Origin: Ectobius pallidus
Lineage: Eukaryota > Arthropoda > Insecta > Blattodea > Ectobiidae
Reading direction: 5' to 3'
Assembly (NCBI GenBank): GCA_964059195.1
Contig: CAXKWD010000001.1
Location: 216,326,484 to 216,390,483 of the forward strand
DNA length: 64,000 bases
Shown: one piece after another, positions 22,114 through 32,874 of the stretch
How the letters are laid out: each line of letters opens with the position of its first letter
How positions within the stretch are numbered: position 1 is the first letter of the stretch
Program-made: the position numbers and the translations under genes
Notes under the pieces: model-generated
Databases searched by the model: none
What the model was told of the DNA's origin: nothing
The model's input: the letters and a program-made list of their open reading frames with translations, nothing else

Positions 22114-23027
22114 GGGGAAGGTTGCCTATGTTGGACCGATTTTACATTTTGTTACCCCACGCCTTTATTTTGTATTTAATTGATACAAAATATATTGTAC
22201 AATAATCTACATTTTACACACTTTCATCTGGTAGTATTATATTTTGTATAGATATATATCTCCAAGGCCTAAAATTTAAAATTCAGAAGTCTGTATATGG
22301 TCCGACTTAGGAAACCGGTTGCTTAAGTTGGACCGATAGTAAAACTGTGAATAAAAAAATAATAATTGTAATATTTTAAAGAGCCTGTATTTTAACAAAT
22401 TTATTAGGCACTCATGGCATTTAAAGTAAGTTAGTCAGGGCCTATTATACAAAAAGATTAATTATAATATTTTTAAATTAGAAGCAAACTGTTTTGTACT
22501 GTTAAAGTGCTTCAAATAAGAAACAAACAATAACCTAGGAAACAAATTGCATAAAAAAAATGTAAAATTTACCAAATATACCTAATCTGCCTATACGCTG
22601 ATATCAAGAATGGAAGTTATTTTGGTCCAAATTAGGAAACACGCGGTGGTCCAACTTCGGAAACTGGACGCCATGTAAAGAAATATGATACTACAAGGAC
22701 TCACAAAATGTAAAACTAGTTTTACGATATCTAGTTATTAACTAATGAAAGGCAGTTGTAAAATATAATTTAGGTAATTATTTTGCTTACTTTTACTGTG
22801 CACAATAGCTTATAATTTGTAGCGCGACCCTTGTTACACAAACGAGGAGAACACAATAATTGCAGTTATTCTTTCTTCAAAGGCTGCAGTCAACTGACCG
22901 TTGGATCACGCGTCCTTGACAACATTTCTCACCAATAGAGCCAACTTGAAGGTTTAAGTTACTAACACATTGTGAAATATGAAGGAGGTCCAACTTAGGC
23001 AACGGTCCAACTTCGGCAACTCTCCCC
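22114..23027. mobile_element. TA-flanked MITE with iterated GGTCCAACTT motifs
   Basis: Ends are GGGGAAGGTTGCC and GGCAACTCTCCCC flanked by TA (22112-22113 and 23028-23029). The phrase GGTCCAACTTAGGAAAC or close variants occurs at least six times toward both ends. 914 bp, no transposase; Tc1/mariner or pogo-like by its TA target. Confidence 0.65.
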
Positions 23028-23270
23028 TATTTATGAACCCACTGTAGATTTTTGCAAACAAAAATACAACCTGACTTCTATCAGTATGATGGGTTTAATG
23101 ATAGGGGCCCAGGGAACCATTCCTCATTTAATGGCCAATGTCTGCCAAAAATTTAGCCTTCCTAAAAACATTCTGGTAGACATTGCACTGACAGCATTGA
23201 AAGGATCTTTGGCCATATTTCGAAACCATGCGTATGGACCAAATACACTAATTTTTTAGGTAGATTTCGA

Positions 23271-24103
23271 AGAAAAATATACCTATTGCAATGGATACCA
23301 TGTCATGATTTTCGAAAAATTCTTTCATATCTTTACGTTTCATGCTCCCCTAAGTACGAAACCACCGCCCGTTCAAAAACAAATTTTGTGATATTTATAT
23401 ATATATATGTATATATATCTTTACACGATAGCGGCCGTAATTTTGAAGATATTTGAACCAAATTTTAATATGTTATTTCTAGGCCCAATAGTTCGGACAA
23501 GTTCGTTAATGAGCAAAATTGGCCCAAGGGGTGGTCGGGGGAGGGGGTTGAAATTTTTAAAAATGTATATCTCGGCCCCTATGAAGTACAGAGGGAAACT
23601 TTGTTTGAATAAATTAGAGTACTCCATATGGAGTTCACAGTGACACCAACGATTCGGGGGTTCGAGTGAGGGTGGGGGTGGAGGTGGGGTGAAAATTCGA
23701 AACTTTTGAAACCACGTCTTGTGGGGTATCGTTGAAAAGCTCTTGATGAGTACTCTACAAATCAATAAATAGTTTCTTGATAGCTCTCATATGACGCGAG
23801 ATTTTAATGTTTGAAAATAATAACACTTAAAAGAATTATTATAATATAATTTTTGTCTTGTTTAGCGGCTTTGCTAATTTTTATTCATTGCTGATCTTGC
23901 GCACGGCCTCCCAGAATATTATATCCTATTCTTGTTGTCAAAACAAATGATTGTAGGCTCTTCCTCTTTACCGAATTCAGTTCTTATTACTGCAGGTTTA
24001 CCATGCCAAGGCTAAAGAAGAAGAGTGCTATGCAGCGACAATAAATTAAACCAAAAGCACTTCGAAATCTACCTCCGCCTGTAGGCCTGCCTAAAGGGAT
24101 TTT
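23271..24103 (+). repeat. Unclassified dispersed repeat D, copy 1
   Basis: Matches 40345-41022 in inverse orientation over most of its length, from GACAAGTTCGTTAATGAGCA to GCCTGTAGGCCTGCCTAAAG. It has no terminal inverted repeats that I can define. A 114-codon antisense frame is open here but interrupted in the other copy. Confidence 0.6.
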
Positions 24104-24264
24104 TTTTGCTTGTGTTTGTTTATATGTGTGTATGAGTGCAATGTTATTCTGTTACATAGTCGGATTCTGTGGTCATAATTTTATATTTGTTTGTTTCCTT
24201 GCATTTTCCAATGTATGGTAACTTATTCTTTGTCGCAAGGAAAGCTACAACTGTTACAGGAAGA

Positions 24265-24266
<2 letters not shown>

Positions 24267-24311
<45 letters not shown>

Positions 24312-24325
24312 TAATAATAATAAAT
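24267..24325. repeat. (AAT)n microsatellite
   Basis: About 19 AAT units with one AAC. Confidence 0.85.
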
Positions 24326-25081
24326 AGATAAGCTATAACTTTATTCAGAATTTCGTACAAACTCTACTTTATCGAGGATCCCCCATTGCTTACACTGTAT
24401 CGAAACAGATATTTTTGAACAGAGAGTGAACTAAAATTTGTATAATTTGTACAAATTATATTAACAATGTTTTCTAAAACGAAAAACGTGAGGAGAGAAA
24501 GAGAGAGCGTAAAAAAAGAGATAAAAAAAGCTGTCATTTGTTGGAAAACATCCATGCACGAGCCTGCCCATGTTGAATTCTGATGTTTTTGTATTAATGA
24601 GATGACACAATTATTGACATGTTACATTATGGACATTTTGACAGGCAGTTGCATAAGAAGATTCCTATGTCACAAGCAGATTTATTCATGCTGCCGTTTT
24701 AAAACAGTAGCTTTGTTTTAGACAGTGATTTGTTTCCAGTTTAGTAAAAAAAAAAAAAAGTTAAAATATTGTTATAATATTGTATCATCCATGCTCTTTG
24801 ATAAAAAAAAAGTAGATCTTCGATACAATAAATTTCATGACTATCAACTTTGATGATAATTCATATACATGAATAACACCGAAATATTTTACCTGTGTAT
24901 TGCTAGGAAGTCCACCCTAAAGCCCTGACCTCACTCCCAGTGATTTCCACCTTTTCCTACACCTCACGAAATGACAAATAATGGGAGAAAGGCGAAGGTG
25001 GTATTAGAATTGGATCATATTCAGATCAATCTGAATTCTGCACGAAAACGTAGTAACAACTAGGTCCGATTATCGCGCTAC

Positions 25082-26046
25082 ATGTAATCACTAGGGCAAT
25101 GCATTTGATGATTTTGCATCTTTTTTTTTATATGAAGGTTAAAAGATAGCTCGAATATATAAAAATGTGTATCTTGAAATAATTGATCAAATAAGGGCAG
25201 TTTTTTTGCATTTTTTTGCTTTATTTTGCATTTTTCATTTTTAAGAGATAGATCACTTTTTGACAATTTTTATGTCATTTTCAGCATTTTTAAGTCATAT
25301 TTCAGTGCCTATTTTATAGTGATGTATTATTGTGATCACTGGGGCATGGCATTTGATGATATTGCATCTTTTTTATATGAAGGTTAAAAGGTAGTTCGAA
25401 CTGATGATATTGCATCTTTTTTATATGAAGGTTAAAAGGTAGTTCGAATATAAATGTGTTTCATGAAATAATTGATCAAATAAGGGCAATTTTTGAATTT
25501 TTTCTTTATTTTGCATTTTTTGTCATTTCTAAGAGGTAGGTCTTTTTTGGCAATGTTTAGGGTATATTCGGCATTTTAGGACATGTTTCAGTGGAGGTAG
25601 AAAGGAACTTTTCCATGTACAAATCGTTACTTTCAGACAACAGACAATCGTTTTTATTTCAGAATCTCCAAGTGTTCATAGTTCATTTAAATTCAAGTTT
25701 ATTGTAAACACCATAGCAGTTTGTCTTGTAGCATTAAATAATTTTTCTTTCTTTCTTTTTAAATGACACATATTTTCTAGGGGGAATTTGATGGGCATAT
25801 GCCAGTTCAGAAAGAATTTCTTCTTCGCGTTTTATATTGTAAATTGATATATAGGCCTAACAATAACGCACTGTCATCCATGAAATTGCTTTTAGCAATC
25901 CATTACTTAAGAACACTAATTGCAAGTATTAATGTTAAATTTATTGTTTTTTTTTTAAATTTTGTGTCATTTTTTCACTATTTTAGGCCATAAATGCATT
26001 TTTACACATTTTATGGTCATTAAATGCCATGCCCTAGTAGTTACAT
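25082..26046. mobile_element. TIR element with ACTAGGGCAATGCATTT ends
   Basis: Inverted ends are ATGTAATCACTAGGGCAATG and CATGCCCTAGTAGTTACAT. An internal terminus-like copy occurs at 25336, and a ~48 bp segment is tandemly doubled at 25352-25450. GTCATTTT motifs are iterated through the body. It resembles the hAT non-autonomous families but lacks a clear 8 bp target duplication. Confidence 0.5.
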
Positions 26047-26672
26047 TTAAAAGGCGCGTTATTGAATCATAGTTAACGTTTGTTTTTACTCCAAAATCAT
26101 ACTTAGTTCTACTGCGGATTGTGGGAGATTAGGCTTAAGGCTTAATGCAATTGCATTGCGTACCACACGTTGCTAACTTCTCTCTCATCTTAATAGCCTA
26201 CACGGACCGTTCTCTGCCTCATTAGCCAAATAATGAGGGCAGCCAGGCAGATCAATTTTTAAAGGGAGTAAGTGAGGGTGCATCCCCCCTCATGCAATTA
26301 CACTTCGTTACGGCATTACTTCCAATACTTGAAACACACGGGGACAATCCACACTCGCAACACAGCTTTCCTGGTTTCTTTTCACTTTCTAGTCATAACT
26401 AGAATCCGGATTTTTTTAAATGCAAAACATTAACTGACCGACCGAAGCGACCCCTCGTTCGATTTTCTTCCAATTTGGCATAAATGTTTCTTGAAATCAT
26501 TAAAAACGAAGTGTGCGTAAGGATTTTTATTTTTTGATCCAGTTTCAAGATGGTGACCGTTTTAATATGAGGGCCGTCCATAAAGTAAGTTTCCCAGGGG
26601 CCGTTTACAGAAACAAAACACAATATCATGGAAATGTTTATTGCAACAGATACAATAAGTTTTCAGCTATTT

Positions 26673-26900
26673 TTAAAAATATTCGCTACCGGAATTGAGA
26701 CACTTTTCATACTGTGAGATCAACTTTTGAATACCTGTGTCGTAGAACTCCGCCGCCTGGGATTTGAACCACTGAGTGACAACCATCTCCACTTCTCTGT
26801 CATTTACCGAGGTGTAGGAAAAGATGGAAATCACTGGGAGCGAAGTCCGGGCCGTAAGGTGAATGTTTAAACACTTCCTTAGAGAGATGAAAATGAGGAC
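26673..26900 (-). pseudogene. Mariner transposase C-terminal fragment
   Basis: The minus strand reads HSPYGPDFAPSDFHLFLHL (around the last catalytic Asp) and, after a frameshift, VVTQWFKSQAAEFYDTGIQK then KCLNSGSEYF. Frame-broken; the upstream part was displaced by the LINE insertion. Confidence 0.65.
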
Positions 26901-27276
26901 TGGAGAAAACTGCATAACGACGAGCTTCATAACCTGTGTTCGTCACTTGATATAGTAAGGGTAATTAAAACACGGAGGATGAAATGGGCTGGACATGTTG
27001 CGCGCATGGACGAGGAAAGACACGTGTAAAAAATATTGACTGGGAGACCCGAAGGGAAGATATCACTTGGAAGGCCTAGACGTAGGTGGGAGGACAATAT
27101 TAGGATATATTCAAGAGAAGTCGGATTTGTGAGGGGTGATTAGAGTTAGCACAGAATGGGGTTGAATGGCGGGCTCAGGTAAGCGCGGCGATGAACCTTC
27201 GGGTTCGATAAAATAAATAATATTCCTTTAGCTTGCTTAGGAATTGTCTATTGCCATTGAGTAAGTAAGTAAGTAA
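26885..27276 (+). pseudogene. LINE 3' tail, same family as 14756-15058
   Basis: Reads NEDWRKLHNDELHNLCSS then KTRRMKWAGHVARMDEERHV, stops, and continues as LTGRPEGKISLGRPRRRWED. It ends with GAGTAAGTAAGTAAGTAAGT. Several stops and frameshifts. Confidence 0.75.
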
Positions 27277-27986
27277 GTATTCTCTAAATCATAACTAAAG
27301 AAACCAAAAGAAACCCAACGCCTTCAGCAACTAAGATATAAATTCTAGAGTGATAGGGAAAAAGCAAATTAGTCAAAATGCCAGGGTTTTAGGAGAGACA
27401 AAAAAAACAATTTATTTCCATAGCATTGTTAAAATATTTAGTTCAGTCCACCAGATATTTTTACGCATCATCTTATACTGTGTAAAAATATCTGGGTGGG
27501 CTAATCTAAATAGCATAAGAATGCTGTGGAAGTAAAGTGTTTTTTTGTCTTTCCTGAAACTTTGGTCCGAAGAGAAGTCCTGACACTAATGAACTACGCA
27601 GCATGCAGAAAAAAAATGCATTCCTTAGAAAACTCAGCGTTTCAATTAATGAGATACCGCGAAACTAAAAGGGTGGAACATGAAGTCTGTTTATTCATAG
27701 CAAAGTAGATGCTTTAGGAAATCCCAGGCAGGCGCGGCAACTTCTCCGACACATGTGCAACGCGTGTAGTCTGTGCGTCAGGATATGAAATCCTGATTTA
27801 TGGCCTGCACTGTAATCAAGTTTCCTGACGGAACAGAGTGAAAACAAGTGAAATTAATGTGTGTAGGGGTCTCCAACTACGCAAGAACACAAGCACAACC
27901 TTTTCATTTCTCCATGCGGTGTCAGCCTGAAATGACTGCAAACACAAACATAATTTAAAGGGGATGACGGATGAGATTTCTAACTT

Positions 27987-27987
<1 letters not shown>

Positions 27988-28037
<50 letters not shown>
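27988..28037. repeat. (AAT)n microsatellite
   Basis: About 16 AAT units. Confidence 0.85.
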
Positions 28038-28221
28038 GGAGGAAAGCGAGGTCCTGTTTTAATTGGATCGTTCGGTATTTCTTCTGTTTGTAAATCTGTG
28101 TGTTACGCAGTTGCGATCAAACGTTTTAATATATATTTTTTTCCAATGTGTCATAAATGTTCCTTGAAGTCTTTAAAAACGAAGTATGTATATATGAATT
28201 CTTGTTTCATTCCATTATAAC

Positions 28222-28771
28222 CAGGGCCCGGATTCTGATGGCCTAAAATTGTTTGAAAAATGGCCTATAAAATGGCCCTGAATTTTAAAGAAAATGAGTT
28301 AATAATTACTAAAAATGACCTAAAAACTGATATTTTATTTATAAAAAATATTACTTTGCACACAAAGATATAGACTAATTTGTACATAATTCTAAAAAAC
28401 TGTAAATGTAGAAAGGATATTGTAGGTCTAAAAACTTTGTTCTAGATCGGAATATTCGAGAAGAAAAATAAGAATTTTTTTTTTAAAAGTAGATTCTACA
28501 AAAATGTTGCATTATAGTAACCTAGTCATTTATTTAAAGTAAATGCATAAAAATTACAAAATAAGGAGGCAAATGACACGAAAATGACAAAATAATGACG
28601 TAAAAGTGAAATAAATGCCCTAAAAATATAAAATTGTATAAAATGACAAAAAATGACCTAATAAAAATGCATTTCTATAATCTAAAGGCCATGATTAGGA
28701 TTTATCTACAAGTCGGCAATGTCTATGCAGCATCAATAAAAAGATGACATGTCATCAGAATCCGGGCCCTG
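28222..28771 (+). mobile_element. hAT-type element (CAGGGCCCGG family), short copy
   Basis: Both ends are intact: CAGGGCCCGGATTCTGATGG and CATCAGAATCCGGGCCCTG. Flanks ATTATAAC and GTTATAAT match at 6 of 8. About 190 bp shorter than the copy at 5501 because of an internal deletion. Confidence 0.75.
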
Positions 28772-29081
28772 GTTATAATAGATTTTTCGGATTTGTTCCC
28801 ATGGAAACAAGGTTGTCTTAAAAATGAATGATTTTTGTAGGTAACTCTAGGTTTACCGGCATTTCGACTGTTTCTCAGTAATTATACAGGCATTTCTTAT
28901 CTTTCTCTGTAAATTTATTTCTTACATAGTCACGACCAAACACGTTGATCGATTTTCTTCCAAGTTGGCAGGAAAGTTCCTTGAGGTCATTACAGGCTTT
29001 AAAACTTAGTGCCCGATCGAATATGTTAACAGCAACCGTACTGTACAGACTTTGCTCGGTGTATGCGCTAGCTACCATATG

Positions 29082-29261
29082 CTAGTTCACGTGATAGTAA
29101 ACAAACCGGAATACAGGTATAGGAAGACCACAAACTAACTTCTCATTCTCTAAACTCACATCACAAGCATGCAAGACGATACGTTCTCCTGTTTGTGTAT
29201 AATAGACCCTCCCAAATGTTTCAATATATGTTTGCGTTTTAGAACACTTTACTTTCGGCAT
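29082..29261 (-). pseudogene. CGBP1-like (hAT-derived) zinc-finger N-terminal fragment
   Basis: A 59-codon frame starting MPKVKCSKTQTYIETFGRVY, then LHACDVSLENEK. This resembles the start of CGBP1-like proteins, which derive from hAT elements. The paired His residues of the zinc finger are not visible. Weak identification. Confidence 0.35.
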
Positions 29262-29614
29262 GCCGAACAGGTATAAACACAGACATTGACAAGGTACACT
29301 GTTGACCAATTTGAGAGCCACCGTACTACGAGCGCATTCACTTCTCTGTACTACTATCAATGACTGTCTTATCAGCCTACGCAATCACCCTCCACCCCCT
29401 ATACTCAGGTTGTTGGTAACCGGAATCAACTTCCTCTGTGGGTTCGGGCACTAAGTTTTAAAGCCTGGTCATTACAAACGACGTATGTGTAAGGGTTTTA
29501 ATTTTTTTATTTCGTTTGAAGATGAAGAGCAGAATTTAGATTTTTCGATCGCTAGTACATAGTACACAAACCTCTCCTTATCACTACACTATAGCTAACT
29601 GAGCTTTTTAGTTG

Positions 29615-29905
29615 TGTTCTTGCATAGTGACAATCGCTATTATTCGCGGGGGTAAGAACTTAACAATGCTTCGTTATGCGTGAACGCAGCATAATAGGCC
29701 GAGAGGCTTTAATATGGGGAGAGTTGCTAATTTACAATGATGATGCGACAGTAACTGTATAGGTTGCATTCTTGCACATAACAATGGTCACTTATTTGCG
29801 GCGAAGAAACAAACAATGCTTCGTTACGCGTGCTTGCCGCATAATACAGGAGCGAGCCGCCAACTAGAGCCAATTCATAACCATGATGCAACAGCAACAC
29901 TGCCA
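29615..29905. repeat. Diverged tandem duplication of ~150 bp
   Basis: Two successive units share ACAATGCTTCGTTA, CGCATAATA and a GATGATGC/ATGATGCAACAG phrase. Confidence 0.5.
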
Positions 29906-30799
29906 CAGCCAAAGCAAAACTCATTATACAGCATTCTGGTTATTTCAATTTTATTTACACGTGATATCAGAAGGCCGTGTATAGTTCAGGCGGCTTCCTT
30001 TCATTAGGAGAAAAAGTTTGCCGACAGCTCAACCCATATTCTTTATTTTTACCGCACCAATCAGCTAGTTACCCCAGCCAATCAAAATATAAGAATGTCC
30101 AGTGACGATTTTGACAGCTACTCGTCAACTCCTCGTGGAGTGAAATGCGCGGTTGCGCATTGTGAAATGCGCGAAATTGTGTTTTGATTCTGTAAACGGC
30201 CCCGGGGAAACTTACTTTATGGACGCGCCTCGTATTATTGCTTCTGATAATTTTAACTGATTATCTATTTTGACAATAGAAAGGATGAAATAGCAGCGAT
30301 GAGGCATGAGGCATGAGGCATGAGGTAGTATATGTAAGGATTTATACCTTTATATCCCGTTTCATGTAATGTTTAGCTCCTTTCAACTAGTCTAACCAAA
30401 CGGTTTATGCTATAAAATAAGTGAGTACTGCATCCAGTCTCGAGTGTAAAATTTTCAACATCTTTGTTTTGGTACTCTTTTGATGTAACTCTAGTAGTTT
30501 ACTAGAATGAGAGGTCGTATTGCAGGAGCAACTTAAGTGTGTGAGTATGCTATACCAGAAGTCGGTAAATAGTCAGTTATCCATAGCTGTAGGCTTCGTA
30601 TTAGTTGAGATTTATCATAGGCCCTAAGCATGGGATGGAACATTTTGAGTCCTATACTCGCAGTATATTATGTCCCGGGTTTTAGGGGAGGAAAGTATGA
30701 AAGTGATACTGCATTTCTATTTTATTTCAGGCCCGAAACGGTTTAACATGAGAATGAGAAATAAAATTTTCCGTCAAGTCAATACAATCTTATGTAATT

Positions 30800-31071
30800 T
30801 ATGTTTCTTCTTATTTCAACCCCTCCCAGGCATGATGAGTAGAAGCAACGGAATGCAGCATTCGACATCCTCTATGAACCATAAAAAGCTATATCTAGCG
30901 TTTTAGCTTTCTGAGGGAATAGTCTGAGTGCCATATGTTGTTCTTCCTCATTTTGAATTCTACATACATTATTATATCAGGACCTAGATTTTCAACATCG
31001 AAAGTCCTCCATAAGTTAATTTCAAATTACAAAATACAAAGCCCGGGCGACGCCGGGCCTTTTCAGCAAGT
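30800..31071 (+). mobile_element. Helitron 3' fragment
   Basis: Matches the inner part of the Helitron at 3093-3900 (phrase CCATAAAAAGCTATATCTAG) and ends CCCGGGCGACGCCGGG-CCTTTTCAG-CAAG. The last tetranucleotide is CAAG rather than CTAG. Confidence 0.6.
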
Positions 31072-31429
31072 AATAAATAATAGGCCCCCGGTTTGTTTAC
31101 AGGAGCAAATATGGTGTGTGACTAAGAAAGAGTAGTACAACACTGGTGTATGTTATCGAAATATAGCAACATGATGAACTGGTGTCATATAAAAACAATT
31201 GATCACATATACAGAAATACCTACTATCTTCAACAGAATGGATGCTACAAGGAAGTTATAATACGTATAGTGTAATAATGAAATGTTCGGAATGGAGCAC
31301 GAGAAATCACGTTGACGACGATATGAATGTAAAGCAAGGAGAGAAAATAGTGCGACTATCAGAGGGGGGAGGAATGGGGTCGTTATGACGTAATTACGCA
31401 ATAAAAGGGAACAGGTTATTAAGTGAAGA

Positions 31430-31890
31430 ATCTAGTGCGAGATCGCCTTAAACCCTTCATGTTCTGCGCGGGGCAGATAGCGTCCGGGCTCCGGGGGGGG
31501 AGGGGACGAGGGGTTGTTATATCTGGCACTCAAGCTCCGGAGCGCCAGTTCTCCTAGCGCCGGGGACCAGAACGGGTCAGAATGCCAGGGCAGAAGCATT
31601 GAAACTCAGCGATCTGTCCTCACACCAGGCTCAGGCCAAACAGGCCAAGTTCGCCAACGTCGACGTGATTCCACGTTCGCAACAATCAAAACAAAGACAG
31701 ACGAGCATCGACAACGCGTGCCGGCGTCGCTTCGGTATGCTGTTCTAGTGACCGATATTTCCTCGTCTCCGCGTTTTCTTGTCGAGTGAAATCATTACTG
31801 GGGTTTCTTGTAAAAAAAAAATGAAATCACGACTGTTGTATATGTTAAGAAATACTATCGCTAAATTCACGAATTTTAGATACAAGAAGT
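31430..31890 (+). promoter_or_regulatory. Probable 2mit promoter and first non-coding exon
   Basis: A GC- and CpG-rich patch (31440-31770) stands out sharply from AT-rich surroundings about 1.1 kb upstream of the 2mit start codon. It lacks an obvious TATA box. It ends close to a strong donor, AAGAAGT/GTAAGTAT at 31890/31891. No convincing protein is encoded: the short open frames here have no recognisable content. The transcription start cannot be placed from sequence alone. Confidence 0.45.
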
Positions 31891-32475
31891 GTAAGTATAT
31901 GCCAGGTAAAAGCAAACCGCGATTTTTGCTGCCAATGGACGTAGATGGATCCTGGTCGTGAATAGTTTTTTCTTATGAAGTTTAAATTTGAATCGTGTTA
32001 ACTGTGGTTAAAGATGATTTAAACATATTTGGATTGTAAGAAAAGTGTGTGATAAAACGCAGAGATATTGCCGTCGATTGATATAGCAGATCGTAGCTGT
32101 AAAATACAGTGTAACGAACAAAAATACTTTCATAATATTTTCAAATCCAGATGAAATTTCTATAAAAGTGAAACAAGATGATTGTATTAACACATTTGGA
32201 TACAAAAGTGTGAATTTATAATACGTATAAACAACTGATATTTTGCTGTCGATTGACTTAGAAAGTTACAGACGCGATATAGGTGTATCAGTTACAGAAA
32301 TTAACCTGTAATATCTTCTAACCGAGTTGTAATTTCTGATTAGACAAGAATAAATGAGATCTGTACTTATAAATGAAAAACACAGTCAAGTGAATTTGTA
32401 AGCCAGACAAAAACAAACCTAGATTTATGCTAGACGTAGATTTAGAGAGTTCTTACACGTGTAGAAGTGCATAGA
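31875..32475 (+). repeat. Four diverged repeat units upstream of 2mit
   Basis: Related segments begin near 31875, 32028, 32197 and 32385. Each has a block like GTGTAAGT or AAGTGTGAAT, then an A-rich part, then a phrase such as GCTAGACGTAGATTTAGA or TTGCTGTCGATTGACTTAGA. Spacing is about 150-190 nt. They lie inside the predicted leader intron. Confidence 0.45.
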
Positions 32476-32840
32476 CAACATATATAAATATTTTCAAATA
32501 GACTGGATATCTCTACCTGGGCCAGGATAAATAGAAATTAACGTTACAGTAGACTGTGAAATGTTCGTGTACTTGTAGCGTTAAATCGGGAGTGTAAAAC
32601 AGCAGTGGAACTTTCAAATTTATAGTTTCAGCAGCAATCACTGATACATATTGTGCCCCCCTCTCTCTCCCGGTCGTAACAAATTGCTTACACAGGCGAT
32701 AACGAATCCAATAAATCTTCGTACAAAAGGCAATGCAATACAATTCTGGTATTTAAAACATGTGAACGAATTAATTCCGAACGAAATGTCAAAACGTTTG
32801 CAAATGCAGATACAGAGTGGATATTTGTGTTTGTGTGTAG
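31891..32840 (+). other. Predicted 5'UTR intron of 2mit
   Basis: The donor GTAAGTAT at 31891 and the acceptor TTTGTGTTTGTGTGTAG ending at 32840 would remove 950 nt and bring the CpG-rich exon to within 34 nt of the 2mit ATG. The interval contains four diverged repeats of a ~85 nt motif. Splicing is predicted only from consensus sites. Confidence 0.4.
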
Positions 32841-32874
32841 ACCAGCAACAAGTGTAAGCTATGTGAAGTGCGAC

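Larger units (their letters stand above)
26400..29540. repeat. Four scattered copies of a GATTTTCTTCCAA motif block
   Basis: Blocks near 26455, 28130, 28950 and 29455 share phrases like GATCGATTTTCTTCCAA, GTTCCTTGA and AAAACGAAGTATG. They appear to be remnants of one repeated unit broken up by later insertions. Confidence 0.4.
26568..30232. mobile_element. Possible composite mariner with nested insertions
   Basis: TGAGGGCCGTCCATAAAGTA at the left and its inverse ending CTTTATGGACGCGCCTCG at the right match the ends of the mariner at 50656 and are flanked by TA. Between them are a transposase relic, a LINE tail, a hAT element, a microsatellite and unassigned sequence. The two ends may come from different insertions. 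Confidence 0.45.

Noticed and set aside
23421..23765. 114-codon antisense frame with poly-Pro as a real protein
   Set aside because: The homologous copy at 40.5 kb is interrupted by stops in the same frame, so coding is not conserved.
29727..30007. Short open frames on both strands around 29.8 kb
   Set aside because: They lie in a diverged tandem duplication and differ between its two units.
32827..32874. Upstream extension of the 2mit frame by 16 codons
   Set aside because: It lacks an ATG, contains a probable splice acceptor, and would bury the signal peptide.
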